This document shows positions 16,244 through 23,185 of a stretch of 64,000 nt of DNA, in pieces. Both the position numbers and the translations under genes were made by a program. The first letter of the stretch is position 1. Every line of letters begins with the position of its first letter. Source of the stretch: Massilia sp. Root133. GTDB taxonomy: Bacteria; Pseudomonadota; Gammaproteobacteria; Burkholderiales; Burkholderiaceae_D. The stretch covers positions 1-64,000 of the forward strand of contig NZ_LMEW01000005.1 in the NCBI RefSeq assembly GCF_001426525.1, read 5' to 3'. The notes under the pieces are model-generated. The model saw only the letters and a program-made list of their open reading frames with translations, searched no databases and had not been told where the DNA came from.

Positions 16244-16445
16244 ATGAACAAAAAATCGGAAAATCCTGGCACAAAAGCGAGGCCCGAACAGGACTCCCGC
16301 GGAGCGGGCGATTATTTTTGCTGCCGTACTGGGCGGTCTTACTTTGGACGAACTGAATGCGTTGCTGCCGCCGACGACTCGCGATGCGAAACACATATTT
16401 CGAAGCGTCTGTGAGGGGCATCGGAACGCAACCTTCCGAAGGTAA
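16244..16445 (+). pseudogene. small gene shifted at an A6 run
   Basis: The ATG at 16244 follows GAAAGGAAAGACC, a good ribosome site. Its own frame gives an unconvincing peptide that ends at 16412. The next frame, entered if one A of the run near 16250-16255 is dropped, reads MNKNRKILAQKRGPNRTPAE and on through AAVLGGLTLDELNALLPPTT to the TAA at 16443, and looks protein-like. I read this as a frameshifted gene. Slippage at A6 during expression or a sequencing error would also fit. Confidence 0.45.
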
Positions 16446-16502
16446 GAATGGGTTCGGCAGAATGCTGCACTATCCGCCGCCGATGAGCGGCCTCGAGTAG
16501 AG

Positions 16503-16553
16503 CGGAATACAACCCGGCGCCTGTCGGCGCCCCGAACCCGGCCGGTAGCCGAA
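16503..16553 (+). repeat. leader type 2, copy B (two hairpins)
   Basis: Second copy of the two-hairpin leader. Here the motif is CGGAATA rather than CGGAAAA, followed by GGCGCC-TGTC-GGCGCC and CGGC-CGGTA-GCCG. It ends 14 bases before the next start codon. Confidence 0.55.
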
Positions 16554-16566
16554 GCAGAAAGAGCGT

Positions 16567-16800
16567 ATGGACCTGACGAAACTGCTCGACGAGATCCATG
16601 GCAACAAGAACGAGTCCGATATGGGGAATGCGAATATCGGTTCGCTTGGAACTAATGTCACCTACGACAAGGCGCAAGGGAATCGCGGCAAGCAGATGAA
16701 TCCGACTTGGCATCCAGAGCGGCGCAGGCCTGGCGCACCGGACGACGAGGAATCGGATGACGGCGGCGAAGTCTATGGCCCTGTTGGCGGCGCAGACTAA
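16567..16800 (+). CDS. hypothetical protein, 77 aa
   Basis: A short hydrophilic protein, basic in the middle (NRGKQMNPTWHPERRRPG) and acidic at the end (DDEESDDGGEVYGP). It is probably disordered in part. No membrane segment or motif. The ATG follows AGAAAGAGCGT behind leader type 2 copy B. Function unknown. Confidence 0.5.
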   Translation: MDLTKLLDEIHGNKNESDMGNANIGSLGTNVTYDKAQGNRGKQMNPTWHPERRRPGAPDDEESDDGGEVYGPVGGAD

Positions 16801-16813
16801 GCCACGAAAAAGA

Positions 16814-17026
16814 ATGGATATAGCGCTCAAGTACCTGGCGGCGGCAATCATTTTCGCTACGTTGGCTCTGGCCGTTCTGTTCCGCTATGAGTTCGTCCAT
16901 AGCGGCACCATGCGCAATGATCGGTGGACCGGACGATCAGAGGTCCAATGCTCCGGTGACGGATGGATGACGGATCACGAGTGTGAAGTATTACGAAACA
17001 GGCAGCGGTACGTGCCCATCCAGTAA
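16814..17026 (+). CDS. small single-pass membrane protein, 70 aa
   Basis: One N-terminal helix (YLAAAIIFATLALAVLF) anchors a hydrophilic tail of about 45 residues with two Cys (EVQCSG and HECEV), probably periplasmic. The ATG at 16814 follows ACGAAAAAGA and is chosen because the longer frame upstream overlaps the previous gene. No family recognised. Confidence 0.5.
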   Translation: MDIALKYLAAAIIFATLALAVLFRYEFVHSGTMRNDRWTGRSEVQCSGDGWMTDHECEVLRNRQRYVPIQ

Positions 17027-17037
17027 CCCTGAGAGAA

Positions 17038-17098
17038 CGGAAAAGGTCCAGCAGCACCCGAAGCCCGCCACGAGCGGGCTGAGGCATTGAGAGGGTCG
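17038..17098 (+). repeat. leader type 1, copy B (hairpin)
   Basis: CGGAAAA at 17038-17044, then the same block of about 45 bases as at 13142-13187, including the AGCCCGC-CACGA-GCGGGCT hairpin, with a few substitutions. The sequence after the block differs. A five-codon mini-frame (17121-17138) ends by overlapping the start of the next gene. Confidence 0.6.
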
Positions 17099-17134
17099 GC
17101 ACGGTGTCGGCCCTGCAACCATGAAAACACAGCG

Positions 17135-17737
17135 ATGAGCGTTAAAGGCGAATTCCCTCGTACGTGGGAAAACATGCAGCGGATGCAGCGCAAAATCAGT
17201 GTCAAGTTGGAACGCGAACAGCACGATCTTCCAAAGAAGGTCCGAAAGCTGGTTGGACGTGTCGGCACTCTCAAAGCGCTTGACGCCATTTACGAGTATG
17301 TAGACCGATACTTCGGTGCGGCAAACGGGTTGGTCGCGTGCAAGCAGGGATGTGCAAACTGTTGTCATGGAAGGGTTTGGATCTCCCAACTGGAAGCCGA
17401 TTTCATCGCCGGCAGGACGGGCCGTGTCGCGCCAAAGATTGCCACTGTCGAAGACCAGAAGACCTTTCCCATTCGTGACGCCAGCCTCCCATGCACGTTC
17501 TTGGGCAAAGATCAGTCCTGCACGATTTATAGTAGTCGACCTTTCGTCTGCCGCACGCATCTCAATTTTGAACCGACAAATGAACTGTGCCAATTCGAAA
17601 ATGCGGACCGATCGATTCCTTTCGTTGATCGAGACAAGACAATACCTGGCGTGATGAAAGCACTGACTGACGTTATCGTTGCGCACGACGGGGGCGGCGC
17701 CGACATCCGTCGATACTTCGGACCGAATCACCGGTAA
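17135..17737 (+). CDS. YkgJ-type cysteine cluster protein
   Basis: A 200-residue cytosolic protein with the Cys pattern of the YkgJ/CxxCxxCC family: CKQGCANCCHG near residue 70 and LPCTFLGKDQSCTIYSSRPFVCRTH near 125-150. Family members bind zinc or an iron-sulfur cluster; their biochemical role is poorly known. The N-terminal 60 residues are helical and basic. The ATG at 17135 overlaps the stop of a five-codon leader. It is the only clearly conserved metalloprotein in the array. Confidence 0.75.
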   Translation: MSVKGEFPRTWENMQRMQRKISVKLEREQHDLPKKVRKLVGRVGTLKALDAIYEYVDRYFGAANGLVACKQGCANCCHGRVWISQLEADFIAGRTGRVAPKIATVEDQKTFPIRDASLPCTFLGKDQSCTIYSSRPFVCRTHLNFEPTNELCQFENADRSIPFVDRDKTIPGVMKALTDVIVAHDGGGADIRRYFGPNHR

Positions 17738-17746
17738 AGGGAAAGT

Positions 17747-17968
17747 ATGCGATCCCGCCACCCTCCTATGTCGCCGGTCTCGTACCTGGTCGCGTTCGTA
17801 ATCATGTTGGGATGGGAGGGGCCGCTATGTGCGTACGTAGGCATTCTCCACCAGTCCATGGTTGAAGTCTTGGCCGGCGCAGCGATCACTCTATTTATCT
17901 GGGGATTATTTGGTTGGTGGGCACTCGTTGACGTCGCAAAAATTTCAGCGAAGAAGATTTCGCGTTAA
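17747..17968 (+). CDS. small two-helix membrane protein, 73 aa
   Basis: Two membrane helices (SYLVAFVIMLGWEGPLCAYV and VLAGAAITLFIWGLFGWWAL) and a basic C-terminal end (KISAKKISR). The ATG follows AAGGGAAAGT, nine bases after the YkgJ-type gene, so the two are likely co-transcribed. No family recognised. Confidence 0.55.
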   Translation: MRSRHPPMSPVSYLVAFVIMLGWEGPLCAYVGILHQSMVEVLAGAAITLFIWGLFGWWALVDVAKISAKKISR

Positions 17969-18095
17969 GCCCAAGGAAAATAGCTTTGGCGGCATGTGCC
18001 GCGCAGGCATGAGATGTATAGGCATTATGTGTAGTCGCAAGACCTTGCGCGTCACAGTGGTCCGTTGCAGAGTACGAACTTGAACAGGAGTTGCC

Positions 18096-18785
18096 TTGGA
18101 AGTAACAGATTTGGATGATGATGGGTGGGGCCAGCTAATGAAAGAGATTGAGCTGGACGGACGCAAGTTGGAGAAGCTAGGGCAGAATCTCGACACCGGG
18201 TTTGTATGGTTATCTCTGCTTCAGGACATACTGCCGATTCTGCGCAGGTTCATTGACCACCTGAAAAGCATAGACGATGTGGTTCACCATCTACCGAATA
18301 AGGACGACGTCCGGCACCGTTTTCTGATCGGAACGTTATTTGGCGGCGTCGTGTCTGCCTATGAAGGCATGGTGCACGATTTTGTCGATTTATTGATGAA
18401 TTGTGACAACTACCGCAGCATCGAGCGGATTAAAAATATAGAGGCCAATGATTTGAACCGGCTGCGGATCAAGCAAGGCTTGGGGTGGGACGAGCTGGCC
18501 CTGGCCCTGGGCAAGGCAACCTTGAATCATCCCAATATTGTTGCCCGGATCTTGAATTCCTTGTTCGAGTTCAGCGTGCCGGAGGCGGATGAGGATGTAC
18601 TGAAACACCTTATCAACATGCGCAACGATTTCACGCATAACAATGGTTTCAATAACGCAGGCGAAGCGTATGAGGTTTCTTGGGAACAGCTGAGTAACTT
18701 CATCGTTGGGATGGATGAGTTGGTTGCAATGTATGTGCAAAACGTGCAAGCCCACGCGCACTGTTTTCTTGAAAAAGCATCGTGA
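18096..18785 (+). CDS. HEPN-like protein with RNDFTH motif
   Basis: A 229-residue all-helical protein with a TTG start after AACAGGAG. Near residue 176 it has LINMRNDFTHNN, an R-x4-H motif like the catalytic signature of HEPN ribonucleases, set in the usual helical context. HEPN proteins are often toxins or anti-phage nucleases, usually next to a nucleotidyltransferase partner; no such partner is seen here. Instead a 42-residue peptide gene overlaps its stop codon and could encode a neutraliser. The HEPN call rests on the motif and helicity only. Confidence 0.5.
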   Translation: MEVTDLDDDGWGQLMKEIELDGRKLEKLGQNLDTGFVWLSLLQDILPILRRFIDHLKSIDDVVHHLPNKDDVRHRFLIGTLFGGVVSAYEGMVHDFVDLLMNCDNYRSIERIKNIEANDLNRLRIKQGLGWDELALALGKATLNHPNIVARILNSLFEFSVPEADEDVLKHLINMRNDFTHNNGFNNAGEAYEVSWEQLSNFIVGMDELVAMYVQNVQAHAHCFLEKAS

Positions 18786-18910
18786 CTACACTAAGGGACC
18801 GCGCCGGGGCAGGACAGCTTTTTTCGGTGGTTTGTCTGCACAGAAACATCAGCGAGTGGCCGGCCGCACTCGTCGCAGGCAATGAACTTGTTGCATTCTT
18901 GAAGGAATAA
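18782..18910 (+). CDS. 42-aa peptide coupled to the HEPN-like gene
   Basis: A GTG start at 18782 overlaps the preceding stop (GTGA). The frame encodes a short peptide ending SEWPAALVAGNELVAFLKE and stops one base before the next gene. The tight packing on both sides argues for a real translated unit. It may be an antitoxin-like partner, a remnant of a longer protein, or only a coupling device. Confidence 0.35.
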   Translation: MTTLRDRAGAGQLFSVVCLHRNISEWPAALVAGNELVAFLKE

Positions 18911-18911
18911 G

Positions 18912-19316
18912 GTGTATATCACGGTCCCACCAAAGATCGCTGGCTGGTCGGAACAACCCCGGACTGAAGGTTATCTGCAGAACCGCTTGGCAATCCTCAA
19001 GCACGCGCTCGAAAACGCGAACAAGGTGCCGGACGAGGGAACGATTGCTGAGGCGGTGCAGTTCATCAGTGACGTTTCAGACGTTTTGTTATCGCCGTCG
19101 CAGTTCTCTCGTATCTTTGATCTGTACCCTTATGCCGAAGCCAAGATAGCGGACTACGGATGGGGTGACACCGAGGTCAGAGAAGCGGTGCTCGATGTGG
19201 TCGCGAATGCCTTCTTAGGCACCCGGTGGCCAATTGGCATTGATGACTGCGACGTCGAAGTATTCGCTCAACGGCGGCGTTTCGCCGCCGGAATAGCCGC
19301 CAGCGTACCGGCTTGA
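18912..19316 (+). CDS. hypothetical protein, 134 aa
   Basis: A soluble protein with a GTG start right after the coupled peptide; GAAGGAATAAG serves as ribosome site. Helical segments (YLQNRLAILKHALENANKV) are followed by an acidic stretch and DLYPYAEAKIADYGWGDTEVRE. No membrane segment or motif that I recognise. CGGAAAAC lies six bases after the stop codon. Confidence 0.55.
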   Translation: MYITVPPKIAGWSEQPRTEGYLQNRLAILKHALENANKVPDEGTIAEAVQFISDVSDVLLSPSQFSRIFDLYPYAEAKIADYGWGDTEVREAVLDVVANAFLGTRWPIGIDDCDVEVFAQRRRFAAGIAASVPA

Positions 19317-19335
19317 TCCAGCGGAAAACACCGAC

Positions 19336-19422
19336 ATGGCTACGTACCCTTCGCGTCTTCGGGCCATCCTCCGGCATTGCCAGGGAAACCTCGGGCGCAA
19401 CATTGAAATGAACGTCTCATGA
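19336..19422 (+). CDS. 28-aa leader peptide coupled to the GIY-YIG gene
   Basis: A short frame from the ATG at 19336, seven bases after CGGAAAAC, ends in TCATGA, so that its stop overlaps the ATG of the next gene. The peptide is basic (PSRLRAILRHCQGNLGRN). The overlap suggests coupled translation. It has no known relative to me and could be a regulatory leader. Confidence 0.35.
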   Translation: MATYPSRLRAILRHCQGNLGRNIEMNVS

Positions 19423-20243
19423 GGCGCCTACTGCAGATTGGGTTCGAGCAGGTGGGCAGCTGGCGCCTGCATGAACAGGAGCTCGCCCTTGAGCTGACCA
19501 GGATGAACGGGCATCGCAATGTTCTCTATGCGTTCGTGGACAATGCCGGTGTTCTGTATGTTGGAAAGACCACCGGGACGCTCGAAAACCGCATGGGCGG
19601 CTACCTACGTCCTCACGCATCCCAGCGCACCAACGTGCGTAATAACCTGGCGCTGAGGCAGCTCTTGCGACATGACCGCGCTATCGACATCTATGCCTGG
19701 GCTGACCCGGGCATGCACCGAATCGGCGACTTCCACTTGAACTACGCGGCCGGGCTGGAAGACAGCATCATCCGCGTCCTTGCACCGCCCTGGAACGGCG
19801 CACGCTCTGCACCGCCAACCGTCGTCTCTATCGAGCAACCCATACGGGCCGAGCCTGAGCTTAATGAATTGCCGGCGCCGGCATCGAGCGAGGGCGAATC
19901 GGTATCGACCTTTGAAGTTCAGGCATTGGAGGACGCGGGCGTGATTCGAGCGGCGCCGACGTTCGACGTTACCTTGGGAAAGACCTATTACCACCAAGGT
20001 TTTTTCAACGTTCCCATCAAGTTTTCTGGTCTGTTTCCGGAGCACGGCACGCAAATCTCAATTTACTGCGGTGATTCGCGCACGCTCATTCGCGCCACTG
20101 TTGATCGAAGAGCGAACCAGTCGAACCAGACGCCGCGCATCTATGGCAGAGCATCACTCGCCAATTGGTTCCGACTATACAAGCAGCTGGACGAAACGGC
20201 GAAAATTCGCGTAGTGAGCACGAACGAGATCGAACTCGCATAG
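19419..20243 (+). CDS. GIY-YIG domain protein with C-terminal extension
   Basis: A 274-residue protein. Residues 30-130 form a GIY-YIG-like core: NVLYAFVDNAGVLYVGKTTG, an Arg in TLENRMGGYLRP, and LEDSIIRVLAPPWN with the metal-binding Glu. An acidic linker (about 145-170) leads to a C-terminal strand-rich domain of 100 residues (TFDVTLGKTYYHQGFFNVP) that I do not recognise but which could bind DNA. The core resembles the small protein at 11913. Catalysis is plausible but unproven. Stop at 20243 is followed by CGGAAAAC. Confidence 0.65.
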   Translation: MRRLLQIGFEQVGSWRLHEQELALELTRMNGHRNVLYAFVDNAGVLYVGKTTGTLENRMGGYLRPHASQRTNVRNNLALRQLLRHDRAIDIYAWADPGMHRIGDFHLNYAAGLEDSIIRVLAPPWNGARSAPPTVVSIEQPIRAEPELNELPAPASSEGESVSTFEVQALEDAGVIRAAPTFDVTLGKTYYHQGFFNVPIKFSGLFPEHGTQISIYCGDSRTLIRATVDRRANQSNQTPRIYGRASLANWFRLYKQLDETAKIRVVSTNEIELA

Positions 20244-20267
20244 AGAACGGAAAACGCTAGGAAAACA

Positions 20268-20633
20268 ATGGAAAATGAATCGAATTCGAGACGGCGCCCC
20301 CTGCATCGATTCCCCCGTCTTCATCACATCGTTCTCATCGCTTTACTCGTCGGCCTTGGCACTTGGTACGCGTCCAGATCCCTAGATGAAGTTCATCAAG
20401 AAGCAGCACAGCGTCAAGCAAACAATGAACTGGACAATGAACTGGAACGTGGTCGCGTCGCCGAAATCGAGGCGATCAAGGACAGGCTGCAGAGAGCCGA
20501 CCCCAAGCACGAGCAGACCTGTGCAAACGCCGCGAGCTTTCGCTATCCCGAAGAGAACAATGAAAGCGAGTTGGCCCACATGCGCCGGATCGAACACTGT
20601 GTGGATCAGATAGCAAAGCAGGCAGCGCATTGA
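20268..20633 (+). CDS. single-pass membrane protein with coiled coil, 121 aa
   Basis: A basic N-terminal segment, one membrane helix (HIVLIALLVGLGTWYA) and a charged helical tail (LDEVHQEAAQRQANNELDNE) likely to form a periplasmic coiled coil, with two Cys toward the end. The ATG follows CTAGGAAAACA. It is the last gene of the array; a GAGCG/CGCTC inverted repeat follows its stop, then the core-like FAD gene. Function unknown. Confidence 0.55.
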   Translation: MENESNSRRRPLHRFPRLHHIVLIALLVGLGTWYASRSLDEVHQEAAQRQANNELDNELERGRVAEIEAIKDRLQRADPKHEQTCANAASFRYPEENNESELAHMRRIEHCVDQIAKQAAH

Positions 20634-20681
20634 AGAGGAAAAGAGCGCATTAACGCTCTCCGTCGAAATACACGTGAACCA

Positions 20682-22127
20682 ATGCAAGCAAGCGACCACG
20701 ACATCATCATCGTCGGCGCCGGCCCCACGGGCCTGATGCTGGCCGCCGAACTGGCCCTCGCCGGCGTGGACGCCGCCATCGTCGAACGCAAGCCGGCGCA
20801 GGCCCGCGTGGGCGGCCGCGCCGGCGGGCTGCACGCGCGCACGCTCGAACTCCTCGACCAGCGCGGCATCGTCGACCGCTTCCTCGCCGCGGGCAAGACG
20901 CACCCGCGCGTCAGTTTTCACGCGGCCCTCGACATCAGCGATTTCCCGACCCGCCACAACTACCTGCTCGCGCTGGCGCAGGAACAGACCGAACGGCTGC
21001 TCGCCGCGTGGGCCGACGAATTGAACGTGCGGATCTACCGCGACCGGGACGTGGACGGTATCGCATGCGACGACGACGGCGTCGACGTCACGACGACGCA
21101 GGGCACGCGCATGCGCGCGCGCTGGCTGGTCGGCTGCGACGGCGGCCGCAGCCGCATCCGCAAGCTGGCCGGCATCGGCTTCCCCGGCTGGGACGCGTCG
21201 ACGAGCTGGATCATCGCCGAAGTGAAAATGCGCGAAAAGCCGGTGCTGGGCTTCCACGAGGACGCGACCGGCCGCCACGCGATGTCCATGCTGGCGGATG
21301 GCGAGACGGTCGGCGTCGTGCTGGCGGGTCGCGATCCGCGGGCGGCCGGCGAGCCCACGCTCGACGAACTCGCCGCGGGCCTGAACGCCATCTACGGGAC
21401 CGATTTCGGCGTCCATTCCCCCACGTGGCTGTCCCGCTTCAGCGACGCCGTGCGCCAGGCGGACAGCTATCGCAGGGGGTGCATCCTGCTGGCGGGCGAC
21501 GCCGCGCACATCCATCCGCCGCTGGGCGGGCAGGGCCTCAATCTCGGCGTGCAGGATGCCGTCAACCTCGGGTGGAAGCTGGCGCAGGTCGTGCAAGGTA
21601 TCTCGCCGGCGGCGCTGCTCGATACCTACCAGGCCGAGCGCCATCCCGCCGCCGCGCGCGTGCTGCGCAACACGATCGCGCAGGGCGTGCTGCGGCGCCC
21701 GGACGACCGCACGTCCGTGCTGGGCGAATTCGTCGCGGAGATGCTCGCGATGGACGAACCCCGCAAGCGTTTCGGCGCGATGATCGCCGGCCTGGACATC
21801 CGCTACGACCTGGGCGAGGGCCACCCGCTGCTCGGGCGGCGCATGCCCGACCTGGACATCGTCACGGCGGCGGGGCCGACCCGCGTCCACGCGCTGCTGC
21901 ATGACGCGCGGCCGGTGCTGCTCGATCTCGGGCTGGGCGCCACGATCGACGGCGGCCGTGTGAAACGGGTCGAGGCGACATTCGACGGGGTGTGCGACCT
22001 GCCTGTCGTCGGCGCCGTGACGCTGCCGGCCGCGGTGCTGATCCGGCCCGATGGCCATGTGGCGTGGGCCGGCGATGGTGGCGCGGACGGCCTGCGCGCT
22101 GCGTGCGCGGCCTGGTTCGGCGCCTGA
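20682..22127 (+). CDS. class A FAD-dependent aromatic monooxygenase
   Basis: A 481-residue flavoprotein hydroxylase. Residues 7-36 form the FAD-binding Rossmann fold (VGAGPTG at 11-17 and a Glu ending the second strand). The family motifs GCDGGRS near 160 and LLAGDAAHIHPPLGGQGLN near 270 bind FAD and ribityl. The C-terminal thioredoxin-like domain is present, and total length agrees with rifampicin-monooxygenase-like and phenol hydroxylase-type enzymes. Substrate cannot be read from sequence. It stands alone next to the island boundary. Confidence 0.85.
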   Translation: MQASDHDIIIVGAGPTGLMLAAELALAGVDAAIVERKPAQARVGGRAGGLHARTLELLDQRGIVDRFLAAGKTHPRVSFHAALDISDFPTRHNYLLALAQEQTERLLAAWADELNVRIYRDRDVDGIACDDDGVDVTTTQGTRMRARWLVGCDGGRSRIRKLAGIGFPGWDASTSWIIAEVKMREKPVLGFHEDATGRHAMSMLADGETVGVVLAGRDPRAAGEPTLDELAAGLNAIYGTDFGVHSPTWLSRFSDAVRQADSYRRGCILLAGDAAHIHPPLGGQGLNLGVQDAVNLGWKLAQVVQGISPAALLDTYQAERHPAAARVLRNTIAQGVLRRPDDRTSVLGEFVAEMLAMDEPRKRFGAMIAGLDIRYDLGEGHPLLGRRMPDLDIVTAAGPTRVHALLHDARPVLLDLGLGATIDGGRVKRVEATFDGVCDLPVVGAVTLPAAVLIRPDGHVAWAGDGGADGLRAACAAWFGA

Positions 22128-22160
22128 CCGGTGCACGCCCTTGCGCGTGCTCTCCAACAA

Positions 22161-22253
22161 TGGTGCGCCACTGCACCAGCAGGCAGCGCGGGCACGTTCG
22201 CGGTGCGCAGGTCCGTGAGAATCGCCCCGGTCTGATGCGGGCCCGCTTCTTGC
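22161..22253 (+). promoter_or_regulatory. candidate sigma-54 promoter with upstream dyad
   Basis: GGGCCCG (22239-22245), four bases, then TTGC (22250-22253) keeps the GG/GC spacing of -24/-12 promoters and matches 9 of the 11 defined consensus positions. About 80 bases upstream TGGTGC-N6-GCACCA (22161-22178) is a perfect dyad that could bind an activator such as NtrC. Control of the formate/nitrite transporter unit by nitrogen status would make sense. Consensus match only. Confidence 0.4.
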
Positions 22254-22333
22254 ATAACTCCCCATGACGGCGCAATCGACGCCGGATCACCGATCAACAT
22301 TGCCGCGTCAGCGCGGTTCCTAGGGAGTATTTC

Positions 22334-23152
22334 ATGGCGTACCTGGTGCCTTCAGAATTCGTGACCAAGATGGTCGACGCGGGCGAATCCAAGATCTATA
22401 TGTCCACGCGCGATGCGCTGATCCGCGCCTACATGGCCGGCGCTATCCTTGCCCTGTCGGCGGTGTTCGCCGTCAGCTGCTCGGTGGCGACCGGCGTGCC
22501 GCTGATCGGCGCGCTGCTGTTCCCGGTGGGCTTCTGCATGCTGTACCTGCTCGGCTTCGACCTGCTGACCGGCGTGTTCGTGCTGACGCCGCTGGCGCTG
22601 ATCGACCGGCGGCCCGGCGTCACGCTGCCGCGCGTGATCAAGCACTGGGGCATCGTCTTCGCCGGTAACTTCCTCGGCGCGTTCACCGTGGCCTTCCTGA
22701 TGGCGTACATCTTCACGTTCGGCTTCCACACGGACGGCGGCGTGCTGGCCAAGACCATCGGCACCATCGGCGAAAAGCGCACGCTGGGCTATGCGGAATA
22801 CGGCTTCGCCGGCATGGTCACCCTGTTCATCCGCGGCATGCTGTGCAACTGGATGGTGTCGACGGGCGTCGTGGGCGCCATGATCTCGACGACGGTCGGC
22901 GGCAAGGTCATCGCCATGTGGATGCCCGTGATGCTGTTCTTCGCGATGGCGTTCGAGCACTCGGTCGTGAACATGTTCCTGTTCCCGTTCGGGATCCTGA
23001 CCGGCGCGCACTTCACCTTCCTCGACTACCTGGTCTGGAACGAGATCCCGACCGTGCTGGGCAACCTCGTCGGCGGCCTCGCGTTCACCGGGCTGACGCT
23101 GTACTCGACGCACGTGAAGACGGCGCCGAAGCGCTCGTTCACCAAAGTCTGA
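22334..23152 (+). CDS. formate/nitrite transporter family protein
   Basis: A 272-residue inner-membrane channel of the FNT family with six helices. AYLVPSEFVTKMVDAGESK at the start, the helix-breaking loops around LLGFDLLTGVFVLTPLALI and the repeat-related NMFLFPFGILTGAHFTF are typical. In Burkholderiales such genes sit beside a kinase-phosphatase fusion in nitrate or nitrite assimilation loci, as here with a gap of only 33 bases. Nitrite import (NirC-like) is therefore likelier than formate export. ATG after TAGGGAGTATTTC. Confidence 0.88.
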   Translation: MAYLVPSEFVTKMVDAGESKIYMSTRDALIRAYMAGAILALSAVFAVSCSVATGVPLIGALLFPVGFCMLYLLGFDLLTGVFVLTPLALIDRRPGVTLPRVIKHWGIVFAGNFLGAFTVAFLMAYIFTFGFHTDGGVLAKTIGTIGEKRTLGYAEYGFAGMVTLFIRGMLCNWMVSTGVVGAMISTTVGGKVIAMWMPVMLFFAMAFEHSVVNMFLFPFGILTGAHFTFLDYLVWNEIPTVLGNLVGGLAFTGLTLYSTHVKTAPKRSFTKV

Positions 23153-23185
23153 CGACGCGCGCGCCGGCGTCGCGCTTTGCAGCCC

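Noticed and set aside
17994..18083. Short Cys/Arg-rich frame before the HEPN-like gene
   Set aside because: No ribosome site and no protein-like pattern; kept as spacer. A GCGGCA/TGCCGC hairpin there may matter more.
11913..20660. Mobile integron cassette array
   Set aside because: Small same-strand genes after a recombinase suggested it, but I found no paired attC cores, the recombinase is not convincingly IntI, and it is not divergent from the array.
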